A stretch of DNA of 64,000 nt, taken from contig CAYTZH010000024.1 in the NCBI GenBank assembly GCA_964442285.1, forward strand, positions 1 through 64,000, given 5' to 3'. Positions within the stretch are counted from its first letter, which is position 1. Every line of letters begins with the position of its first letter. The DNA is from CAYTZH01 sp964442285. GTDB lineage: Bacteria; Myxococcota_A; UBA9160; JAFDET01. Position numbers and translations under genes: made by a program. The notes under the pieces are model-generated. The model had not been told where the DNA came from. It made no database searches and saw nothing but the letters and a program-made list of their open reading frames with translations. Below, piece by piece: positions 25,455 to 32,335 of this stretch.

Positions 25455-26114
25455 ATGGCCTCCCTCACGCTCTACGGGCCCCGAACTGTTCCCTTCACCG
25501 TGAAGGTGGAGCGCGCGCTGCGGTTCAAGGGCCTCGACTACGTGGTCGTCGAGCCGCAGAGCCCGGAAGACTACCGGCGCTGGAACCCCGAGACGGGCCT
25601 CCTGCCCCTGCTCGAGGACGGCCGGTCCCGGGTCCACGACTCGACCGCGATCCTCGAGTACCTCGACGAGGCCTATCCCGATCCGCCCCTGCTCTCGTCG
25701 GATCCCAAGGTCGCCGAGGCCCAACGCCGCCTCGAGGACTGGTGCGACGAGTCCTTCCTCTTCTACTACCTGCGCTGGCTGCGTCTGCGCGACGAGCTGG
25801 CCGCGCAGGGTCCGCGGCCGTTCGGCCCCCTGGCCTGGCTGCGCGCCCTCGCCCGGGGGGATGGCCCGGCCGCGGGGGAGAACCCCGTCGCCGAGCTGGT
25901 GGTGCAGTTCGGCCGGCGCTGCGACGACCTGGTCAACCTCCTGGGCAACCGGCCCTTCTTCTACGCCGACCGCCCGAGCATGGCCGACCTGTCGGCGTAC
26001 TCCATGCTCAAGAGCCTGCAGGCGGGGAGCTTCCCCAGCGGCTCGCAGCTCCTCAACGAGCGTCCGGTGCTGCTCGACCTGCTGAAGCGCGTGGAAGAGG
26101 CCACCGGCGGCTGA
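25455..26114 (+). CDS. glutathione S-transferase family protein
   Basis: A 219-residue protein with a thioredoxin-like N-terminal domain (LTLYGPRTVPFTVKVERALR; LLPLLEDGRSRVHDSTAILEYLDEAYP includes the conserved glutathione-binding DST) and an all-helical C-terminal domain with the N-capping region YADRPSMADLSAYSML. It may conjugate or exchange glutathione on small electrophiles. The usual catalytic Ser/Cys near residue 10 is replaced by T/V, so activity is uncertain. It converges on the pterin dehydratase gene with 5 bp between stops. Confidence 0.85.
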   Translation: MASLTLYGPRTVPFTVKVERALRFKGLDYVVVEPQSPEDYRRWNPETGLLPLLEDGRSRVHDSTAILEYLDEAYPDPPLLSSDPKVAEAQRRLEDWCDESFLFYYLRWLRLRDELAAQGPRPFGPLAWLRALARGDGPAAGENPVAELVVQFGRRCDDLVNLLGNRPFFYADRPSMADLSAYSMLKSLQAGSFPSGSQLLNERPVLLDLLKRVEEATGG

Positions 26115-26119
26115 GCCGA

Positions 26120-26458
26120 TCACTCGGCCTCGGACAGCTGCTCGCACTTCGCCGCGAAGACGAAGTCGCTCTCGGTGAGTCCGTCGATCTTGTGGGTCCA
26201 GATCTGGATCCCGACCCGCCCCCAGGCCAGGTGGATGTCGGGGTGGTGGGACTGCTCCTCGGCCATGGCGCCGACGCGGTTGGTGAACGCCAGGGCCTCG
26301 ACAAAGTTCTTGAAGCGGTAGGTCTTCTCGAGGTGGTGGTCGTCGATCACCTGCCAGTCGCCGTCGAGCTCCGCCAGGAGCTCCTCCAGGTCCGCGCCGC
26401 GCAGCGGCGGTACGCCGCCCTTGCACGGTACACACTGCCTCGAGGCGAGATCGCTCAC
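26120..26458 (-). CDS. phhB: 4a-hydroxytetrahydrobiopterin dehydratase
   Basis: A 112-residue protein of the pterin-4a-carbinolamine dehydratase family. YRFKNFVEALAFTNRVGAMAEEQSHHPDIHLAWGRVGIQIWTHKIDGLTESD is the complete active-site region, quoted here in parts: the essential histidine pair is in EEQSHHPD and a third histidine in WTHKIDG. It regenerates quinonoid pterin after aromatic amino acid hydroxylases; none is in the window, so it could instead serve in molybdopterin-linked roles. Start GTG 26458, with GGAGG 5 nt upstream. It is divergent from nth. Confidence 0.9.
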   Translation of the reverse strand: MSDLASRQCVPCKGGVPPLRGADLEELLAELDGDWQVIDDHHLEKTYRFKNFVEALAFTNRVGAMAEEQSHHPDIHLAWGRVGIQIWTHKIDGLTESDFVFAAKCEQLSEAE

Positions 26459-26495
26459 GGTGTCCTCCCCGGTCTGTGGCATGCTAGCGCGCGCC

Positions 26496-27161
26496 GTGAC
26501 CCGCGCCGAGAAGGCCCGCCGCATCCAGCGCGTCCTCGACAGCCTGCACCCCCGGCCGGACGTCCCGCTCCGTCACGCGGATCCCTTCACCCTGCTCGTG
26601 GCCGTGGTGCTGTCGGCCCAGTGCACCGACGAGCGGGTGAACCTGGTGACGCCGGCGCTGTTCGCGCGCGCCGCGACCCCGGAGGCGATGGCGCCCCTCC
26701 CGGTCGCGGAGATCCAGAACCTCATCCGCACCTGCGGGCTCGCGCCCCAGAAGGCGCGCAGCCTGAAGGGCCTGGCCGGACAGCTCGTGCGGGAGCACGG
26801 GGGCGAGGTTCCGGCCGACTTCGCGGCGCTCGAGGCACTCCCGGGCGTGGGCCACAAGACCGCCAGCGTGGTGATGACCCAGGCGTTCGGCCAGCCGGCC
26901 TTCCCCGTGGACACCCACATCCACCGGCTGGCCGCCCGCTGGGGTCTCTCGTCGGGCCGCAACGTGGCCCAGACCGAGCGCGACCTGAAGAAGCTCTTCC
27001 CGCCGGAGGCCTGGGGCCGCGTCCACCTGCAGATGATCTACTTCGGGCGCGCCCACTGTCCGGCGCGGGGACACGACCTGACCCGCTGCCCGATCTGTGC
27101 CTGGGCGGCGTCGAAGGCCCGAGCGGCGCGGGAGGCCCGCGCGGCGCGGGAGGCCCGCGCG
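26496..27161 (+). CDS. nth: endonuclease III, 3' end lost in a repeat gap
   Basis: At least 222 residues of the HhH-GPD DNA glycosylase family, which removes oxidised pyrimidines. The helix-hairpin-helix and catalytic lysine are in LPGVGHKTASVVM, and the catalytic aspartate in FPVDTHIHRLAAR. The iron-sulfur region reads HCPARGHDLTRCPIC, with three cysteines instead of the usual C-x6-C-x2-C-x5-C set. The protein then enters an 18-bp repeat encoding RAAREA units and a 100-N gap, so its C-terminus is unknown; one frame after the gap stops at 27363. GTG 26496 is chosen; ATG 26481 is possible. Confidence 0.85.
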
Positions 27162-27300
27162 NNNNNNNNNNNNNNNNNNNNNNNNNNNNNNNNNNNNNNN
27201 NNNNNNNNNNNNNNNNNNNNNNNNNNNNNNNNNNNNNNNNNNNNNNNNNNNNNNNNNNNNNGCGGCGCGGGAGGCCCGCGCGGCGCGGGAGGCCCGCGCG
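27123..27300. repeat. 18-bp tandem repeat in the nth C-terminal tail, interrupted by a gap
   Basis: Two full 18-bp units precede the gap (27123-27140, 27141-27158, then three bases) and two follow (27262-27279, 27280-27297, then three bases). In the nth frame each unit encodes six residues, A-A-R-E-A-R, so array expansion would lengthen a basic/acidic helical tail without shifting frame. Confidence 0.9.
27162..27261. other. assembly gap, 100 N
   Basis: Exactly 100 N inside the 18-bp array. The same unit and phase resume on the other side. Confidence 0.95.
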
Positions 27301-27317
27301 CGGCGAAAGCCCGCGGG

Positions 27318-27686
27318 TCAGGGCGCGTCCGGGGCCCGCCGCGCCCGGGGCCGCCAGGCGTAGCGGTCCAGGTCGACGCGTCCCCGGGTGTCGAAGCCGA
27401 CCCCCTCGGCCTCGAGGAGCTGGCGCTGCATCGCCGCGGCCAGCGGCTCGCCCCGCGGGCTGATCTCGCCCCGGGCGTTGAGGACCCGCTGCCAGGGGAC
27501 GTCGCTGCCCTCGGGGAGGGCGTGGAGGGCATAGCCCACCAGCCGGGGCTGGCGGGGCAGGCCGGCCAGCGCGGCGACCTGCCCGTAGGTGGCCACGCGC
27601 CCGGCCGGAATCCGTCGCACGATCCGGTAGATGGCGGCCCAGCGTCCATCCGGGGAGGCACCGGCCGGTGTCGAGGGGGGAGCCAT
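27318..27686 (-). CDS. alkyltransferase-like protein (MGMT fold, no catalytic cysteine)
   Basis: About 122 residues matching the C-terminal DNA-binding domain of O6-methylguanine methyltransferases: IPAGRVATYGQVAALAGLP is the helix-turn-helix with the arginine finger. The active site, normally PCHRV, reads VPWQRVLNARG, with tryptophan in place of cysteine, the hallmark of alkyltransferase-like proteins. These bind O6-alkylguanine and hand the lesion to nucleotide excision repair. The ATG 27686 follows TACGTT by 6 nt; ATG 27710 would add eight residues. It lies next to nth, another base-damage repair gene. Confidence 0.88.
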   Translation of the reverse strand: MAPPSTPAGASPDGRWAAIYRIVRRIPAGRVATYGQVAALAGLPRQPRLVGYALHALPEGSDVPWQRVLNARGEISPRGEPLAAAMQRQLLEAEGVGFDTRGRVDLDRYAWRPRARRAPDAP

Positions 27687-27780
27687 GTCGCCAACGTAGG
27701 ACAGGGCCATCGATTCCCCGATCGGGTCGGGCCCGACACCGGGAAAACTCGGGCGAGACCCGGAAATGCTCCAGTTGTCG

Positions 27781-27810
27781 TTGACGCCCGCCGCAAGGCT
27801 CGGATAGGAT
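27781..27810 (+). promoter_or_regulatory. sigma-70-type promoter of the efflux leader transcript
   Basis: TTGACG at 27781-27786 and TAGGAT at 27805-27810, separated by 18 bp, give one of the best -35/-10 pairs in the window. Transcription would start near 27817 and run through the short ORF into the terminator at 28082-28121, just before the RND efflux genes. Confidence 0.6.
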
Positions 27811-27866
27811 CGTCTATCTCCATCCACCTCGATCTGCGGAAGGCCCGCGAAGGAGACCCGACGGCG

Positions 27867-28058
27867 ATGAAGTGGCTTCACAGCAGCCAGCACGCGGCGA
27901 TGCGCGGCGCGACCCCGGTCGCGGCTGCGTCCGCAGTGCGGACCGCGCCCGTCGCCGTGTGCGGGTTCGTGATGCGGGGCTGGACTGCCCAGCATGCGCC
28001 CTCCACCGTCGGTCTCGATGCGAAGCGCATCCCGAACACGGAGGGCGGGGCACCCTAG
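27867..28058 (+). CDS. short ORF of 63 codons, possible leader peptide
   Basis: ATG 27867 to TAG 28056-28058, preceded by AAGGAG at 27850-27855 (11-nt spacing, rather long). The predicted peptide starts MKWLHSSQHAAMRG and shows no recognised family or membrane helix. Its stop codon lies 24 nt before the stem of a strong intrinsic terminator. The geometry (promoter, short ORF, terminator, structural genes) resembles a translation-controlled attenuator. It could also be a non-coding leader in which this frame is accidental. It occupies part of the 468-bp stretch 27687-28154 that has no other gene. Confidence 0.4.
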   Translation: MKWLHSSQHAAMRGATPVAAASAVRTAPVAVCGFVMRGWTAQHAPSTVGLDAKRIPNTEGGAP

Positions 28059-28081
28059 GCAAGGTCGAAAGCTCGTCTTCG

Positions 28082-28121
28082 ATCGGCCTTCCAGGTGCCT
28101 ACCGGAAGGCCGATTTTTTTT
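28082..28121 (+). terminator. strong intrinsic terminator in front of the RND operon
   Basis: A perfect 11-bp stem (28082-28092 with 28104-28114), an 11-nt loop, and eight T at 28114-28121: a complete rho-independent terminator, the only one with a T-run that I see in the window. It ends 33 bp before the ATG of the adaptor gene. The loop contains GGTGCC, complementary to GGCACC at 28049-28054. A weaker stem (28063-28069 with 28078-28084, one GU pair) overlaps the first bases of the terminator arm. Confidence 0.88.
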
Positions 28122-28154
28122 GCCCGGGCCTCGGCGCGGGCCGGAGAGAGAACG

Positions 28155-29270
28155 ATGGTGTCCGAGAGCCTGAAGCTCGAGAACCTGGTGGTGGTGGCGC
28201 TGCTGCTGGCCCTGCTGCTGCTCTCGGTGGCGTGCGGCGACGCCCCCGCCGTGTCCTCGCCGGCGGAGCTGCCGGCGGCGGTGCGGGTGGAGGTGGTGCA
28301 GCCGCAGCCCGTGGGCCGGACCCTCGACGTCCCGGGCCTCGTCGAGTCGCGGCACCGGATCGAGCTGGCCTTCCGGGTGACCGGCTTCATCGAACGCTTC
28401 GCCGTGGAGGAGGGCGACCGCGTGGAGGCGGGGGCGGTGCTGGCCGAGCTCGACCGCGACGAGCTGGAGCGCGAGGTGCGCGCTGCGCGCGCCGCCCTGG
28501 CCCGGGCCACGGCCCACGCCGCCGACGCCGCGCGCACCTTCGCGCGGCAGAAGGAGCTCCTGGCCCGCAGCTCCACGTCGCGCCAGAGCTTCGACCGCGC
28601 CCAGGGACAGCTCGACATGGCCCGGGCCGACGAGCGGGAGGCCCGGGTGGGGCTCGAGATGGCGGAGGACCGTCTGGCCAAGGCGGTGCTCAAGGCGCCC
28701 GTGTCGGGCGTGATCGAGGACCGCCTGCTCGATCCCCACGAGCTGGCCACCGCGCAGACGCCGGTCCTGGTGCTGACGGACCTCGACCGGGTGAAGGTCC
28801 GCGCGGCGATCTCCGACGCCCAGCTCGGCCGCCTGCGCGTCGGCGCCGAGGCCCGGGTGCGCACGCCCCTGTGGCCCGAGCGCACCTTCACGGGACGCGT
28901 GGCGCGCATCGGGGTGGCGGCGAATCCGGCCACGCGCACGGTGCCCTTCGAGGTGGAGATCGAGAACCCGGACCACGCCCTGCGCCCCGAGCTCGTGGTG
29001 TCGGTGCAGGTGCCTCTCGGCGCCCCCGCCGCCACGACCCTCGTGCCGCTCTCTGCGGTGCTGCGGGACGTGGACACGCGCCCGTTCTGCTTCGTGGCCG
29101 TCGCCGACGGCGAGGCCACCCGGGTGGAGCGGCGGCCCGTGGAGCTGGGGTCGCTCCACGGCGAACGGGTGGCGGTGCGCGCGGGGCTCGCGCCCGGCGA
29201 GCGCCTGGTGACCCGGGGCCAGTTCTTCGTCCGCGACGGCGACGCGGTCCAGGTCCTCCCGGAGGAGTAG
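28155..29270 (+). CDS. RND efflux periplasmic adaptor (HlyD/MFP family)
   Basis: A 371-residue adaptor. An N-terminal hydrophobic segment ends LLSVACGD, a probable lipoprotein signal. The barrel-sandwich half RVTGFIERFAVEEGDRVEAG is followed by a coiled-coil hairpin (about residues 100-180, including QKELLARSSTSRQSFDRAQ) and the second half LKAPVSGVIEDRLLDPHELA. It should link the RND pump to an outer-membrane channel; no TolC-like gene is present. Start ATG 28155 with GGAGAGAG upstream. The pump gene follows after 2 nt. A promoter-leader-terminator arrangement precedes it. Confidence 0.93.
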   Translation: MVSESLKLENLVVVALLLALLLLSVACGDAPAVSSPAELPAAVRVEVVQPQPVGRTLDVPGLVESRHRIELAFRVTGFIERFAVEEGDRVEAGAVLAELDRDELEREVRAARAALARATAHAADAARTFARQKELLARSSTSRQSFDRAQGQLDMARADEREARVGLEMAEDRLAKAVLKAPVSGVIEDRLLDPHELATAQTPVLVLTDLDRVKVRAAISDAQLGRLRVGAEARVRTPLWPERTFTGRVARIGVAANPATRTVPFEVEIENPDHALRPELVVSVQVPLGAPAATTLVPLSAVLRDVDTRPFCFVAVADGEATRVERRPVELGSLHGERVAVRAGLAPGERLVTRGQFFVRDGDAVQVLPEE

Positions 29271-29272
29271 CC

Positions 29273-32200
29273 ATGGCCAATCCCGCCAGCTTTGCCGTCC
29301 ACCGGCCACGGGTGGTGCTGCTCGCGACGCTGATGCTGCTGATCTACGGCGTCCTCTCCTACCAGGGGCTGCCGCGCCAGGAGAACCCGAGCCTCCAGGA
29401 TCGGGTGGCGACCGTCGTCACCTACCTCCCGGGCGCCGAGCCCGAGAAGGTGGAGCAGCTCGTCACCGAGGTGCTCGAGGACGCCGTCGCCGAGGTGGAC
29501 GACGTCGAGACGATGGTCAGCAACAGCAGTCACGGCGCGAGCTGGCTGCTGGTCGAGGTGGACCGCGACGCCGACGCCCCGCAGCGGCTCCAGGAGGTCC
29601 GCGACCGCGTCCAGGAGGCGCGCGCCCGCTTCCCCGACGGCACGTCGGAGCCGGAGATCGACTCGCGCACCCTGCGCACCAACACCGTCGTGCTCGCCCT
29701 GGTGGGCGAGGGGCTGCCGCTCCCGGCCCTGCGGAAGCAGGCCCGGGAGCTCAAGCGCGACCTGGAGCACCTGGCCGACGTGCGCCGCGTGGAGCTGGTG
29801 GGCCTGCCCGCCGAGGAGATCGAGGTGGGCGTGGACCTGCAGCGCCTCTCCCAGCGCGGCCTGCCCCTCACCCGGGTGATCGACGCCCTGGCGGAGCGCA
29901 ACGTCCGCCTGCCGAGCGGAGAGCTCGAGCTGGGCGAGACGCGCTCCGGCATCCAGACCACGGGCGCCTTCGACGCCGCGAACGAGATGGCGAACGTCTA
30001 CCTGGGCGCCGGCCCCGACGGGCTGCCCATCCGCCTGGGCGAGGTGGCGAGCGTGGGACGACGCCTGGCCGAGCCCGACGCGCTCGTCCACTTCCAGGGT
30101 CGGCGAGCGGTCGCGCTCGGCGTGGAGATGCGGCCCGGGCGCAACGCCATCGCCCTGGGCGAGCGGATCCGCGCCTTCCTGGCCGAGCGCGAGGGACGGC
30201 TGCCGGAGGGCATGCGGGTGCACGTGGTGGCCGACGAGCCCACCTACGTGCGCCAGCGGCTCGGCCTGCTGATGGGCAGCCTGCTCATCGGCCTGGGTCT
30301 GGTGGTATCGCTCTCGCTGGTGGGCATGGGCTGGCGCTCGGGCGCCGTGGTCTCCCTGACCATCCCCCTGGCCCTGACCGTGGCCATGGCGCTGCAGGGC
30401 GCGCTGAACGTCCCCCTGCACCAGATCTCCATCGCGGCGCTGGTGATCGCCATCGGCATCGTCGTCGACGAGTCGATCGTGGTCACGGACAACATCCAGC
30501 GCCACCTGGACCGCGGTCGTCCGCCCAAGCAGGCGGCGATCGACGGGCTCGGCGAGATCCACCTGGCGGTGCTGGCCGGCGCGGCCACCACGGTGGCCGC
30601 GTTCATCCCGCTGATGATCATGGGCGGCGACATCGGCGACTTCATCCGCAGCATCCCCGTGGTGGTGACGCTCATGCTCGTCGGCTCGGTGGTGGTGGCC
30701 CACTTCGTCACGCCGCTGCTGGCGGTGTGGATGCAGCGCGTGGCGCCCGGCCGCGGCGGGGGGGGCTTCTGGTCCCGGCTGCCCCTCGAGGCCCGCTACG
30801 GCCGGCTGGTGCGCGGAATCGTCGCGCGACCGCGCCGGGTGCTCGCGGGCTTCGCGGCGGCGGTGGGCGGCGCCGTGGTGCTGGTGGCGACCGTGCTCTG
30901 GCCGCCCGTCTTCTTCCCCGACGCCGACCGCCACCAGTTCCTGATCCGGGTGGTCCTGCACGACAGCGCGCCCCTGGAGGAGACCCGAGCCGTGATGGCG
31001 GCGATCGAGGCGCGGCTCGAGGGCGACCCGGACCTGGCGGACTGGACGACCTTCACCGGGGAGGACGCGCCCAAGTTCTACTACAACGAGTTCAAGGGCA
31101 ACCGTTCCGAGAACCGCGGCCAGATCGTCATCAACACGCAGCGCCACGTGGACTTCCACCGGACCCGCGCGGTGGCGTCGCGCATCGAGGCCGACCTGAA
31201 GGCCCACGTTCCCGGCGCGCTGATCCGCGCCCGACCCCTGCGCCAGGGCTACGTCGGCAACGACGACGTCGAGATCTACCTGACGGGCGACAACCTCGAC
31301 GTGCTGCGGGTGCTGGCCAGCCGGATCCGCGAGATGGTCGGCGCCGAGGCGGGCGTGCGCGCGGTCTGGGACTCCTTCCACTACGACCCCATCACCCTGC
31401 AAGCCCAGGTGGACGGTGCGCGCGCGAACCTGCTGGGCGTCTCCCACCGGGACGTCGCGACGACCCTGCGCACGGCGGTGGACGGCGTGGTGGCCACGGC
31501 GCTGCGGGAGGAGGACGACGAGATCGACATCCGCGTGCGCCTCGTGGAGAGCCAGCGCCGCGACACCCAGGACCTGGCGGCCCTGCCGATCTTCAGCCCG
31601 GCCACGGGGAGCGCCGTGCCGCTCTCCCACGTGGCCGCCCTGGAGCCGGGCTTCACCCGGCGGGCGATCCTGCGCTTCGACCGCAAGCGCGAGGCCGCCA
31701 TCGGCGCCGACCTCGAGCCGGGCGTACCGGTGCTGGAGGCGGCGACACGCATCGAACGCGCCGTGCGGGCCGGGATCGACCTGCCGCCGGGCTACGCGCT
31801 CCACTTCTTCGGCCAGGGCAAGGAGGCGACGGAGTCGTTCCTGCGGCTCGTGCAGTCGGCGGTGGTCGCCGTGTTCCTGATCTACATCGTCCTGGTGGTT
31901 CGCTTCCAGTCGCTCTCCCAGCCGGGCCTCATCCTGCTGGCGATCCCCATGTCCGCCGTGGGGGCGAGCGTCGGCCTGGCCGCCACGGGCAACGCGATCT
32001 CGTTCATGGCGTTCCTGGGCGTCATCGCCCTGACCGGGATCGCCGTGAACGACTCCATCGTGCTGGTGGACACCATCAACCGGCTGCGCCGGGAGGACGT
32101 GCCCCTGGAGGAGGCGGTGGCCGCCGGCGCCACCACGCGGCTGCGCGCCGTGGCGATGACCTCCATCACCACCATGGGCGGGCTCCTGCCGCTCTCGGTC

Positions 32201-32335
32201 GGCGGGGGCGCGTTCTGGGCGCCCTTCGGCTTCGCGATGATCTTCGGGCTGATGGCTTCGACCCTGCTCACCCTGGGGGTGCAGCCGGCGGCCTACCTCA
32301 CCCTGGAGCGGATCCGCCTCAGGCGGCGCGCTTGA
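29273..32335 (+). CDS. RND family efflux permease
   Basis: A 1020-residue inner-membrane pump of the AcrB/MdtBC superfamily, twelve helices with two large periplasmic loops. The opening NPASFAVHRPRVVLLATLMLL and LPRQENPSLQDR are typical of the hydrophobe/amphiphile type. TM4 reads IGIVVDESIVVTDNIQRHL, with DE where AcrB has the proton-relay pair DD. TM10 reads LTGIAVNDSIVLVDTINRLR. It would expel drugs, bile-like lipids or other amphiphiles using the proton gradient. The last 17 bp overlap the end of the converging M3 peptidase gene. Confidence 0.95.
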   Translation: MANPASFAVHRPRVVLLATLMLLIYGVLSYQGLPRQENPSLQDRVATVVTYLPGAEPEKVEQLVTEVLEDAVAEVDDVETMVSNSSHGASWLLVEVDRDADAPQRLQEVRDRVQEARARFPDGTSEPEIDSRTLRTNTVVLALVGEGLPLPALRKQARELKRDLEHLADVRRVELVGLPAEEIEVGVDLQRLSQRGLPLTRVIDALAERNVRLPSGELELGETRSGIQTTGAFDAANEMANVYLGAGPDGLPIRLGEVASVGRRLAEPDALVHFQGRRAVALGVEMRPGRNAIALGERIRAFLAEREGRLPEGMRVHVVADEPTYVRQRLGLLMGSLLIGLGLVVSLSLVGMGWRSGAVVSLTIPLALTVAMALQGALNVPLHQISIAALVIAIGIVVDESIVVTDNIQRHLDRGRPPKQAAIDGLGEIHLAVLAGAATTVAAFIPLMIMGGDIGDFIRSIPVVVTLMLVGSVVVAHFVTPLLAVWMQRVAPGRGGGGFWSRLPLEARYGRLVRGIVARPRRVLAGFAAAVGGAVVLVATVLWPPVFFPDADRHQFLIRVVLHDSAPLEETRAVMAAIEARLEGDPDLADWTTFTGEDAPKFYYNEFKGNRSENRGQIVINTQRHVDFHRTRAVASRIEADLKAHVPGALIRARPLRQGYVGNDDVEIYLTGDNLDVLRVLASRIREMVGAEAGVRAVWDSFHYDPITLQAQVDGARANLLGVSHRDVATTLRTAVDGVVATALREEDDEIDIRVRLVESQRRDTQDLAALPIFSPATGSAVPLSHVAALEPGFTRRAILRFDRKREAAIGADLEPGVPVLEAATRIERAVRAGIDLPPGYALHFFGQGKEATESFLRLVQSAVVAVFLIYIVLVVRFQSLSQPGLILLAIPMSAVGASVGLAATGNAISFMAFLGVIALTGIAVNDSIVLVDTINRLRREDVPLEEAVAAGATTRLRAVAMTSITTMGGLLPLSVGGGAFWAPFGFAMIFGLMASTLLTLGVQPAAYLTLERIRLRRRA

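Noticed and set aside
16096..27300. CRISPR arrays at the repeat-flanked gaps
   Set aside because: The units are head-to-tail with no spacers and no cas genes are present; they are minisatellites.
28055..31804. Antisense open frame of about 1250 codons over the efflux genes
   Set aside because: It is the shadow of the RND genes in very GC-rich DNA: His/Arg/Gln-rich, no recognisable motif, while the other strand encodes complete RND proteins.
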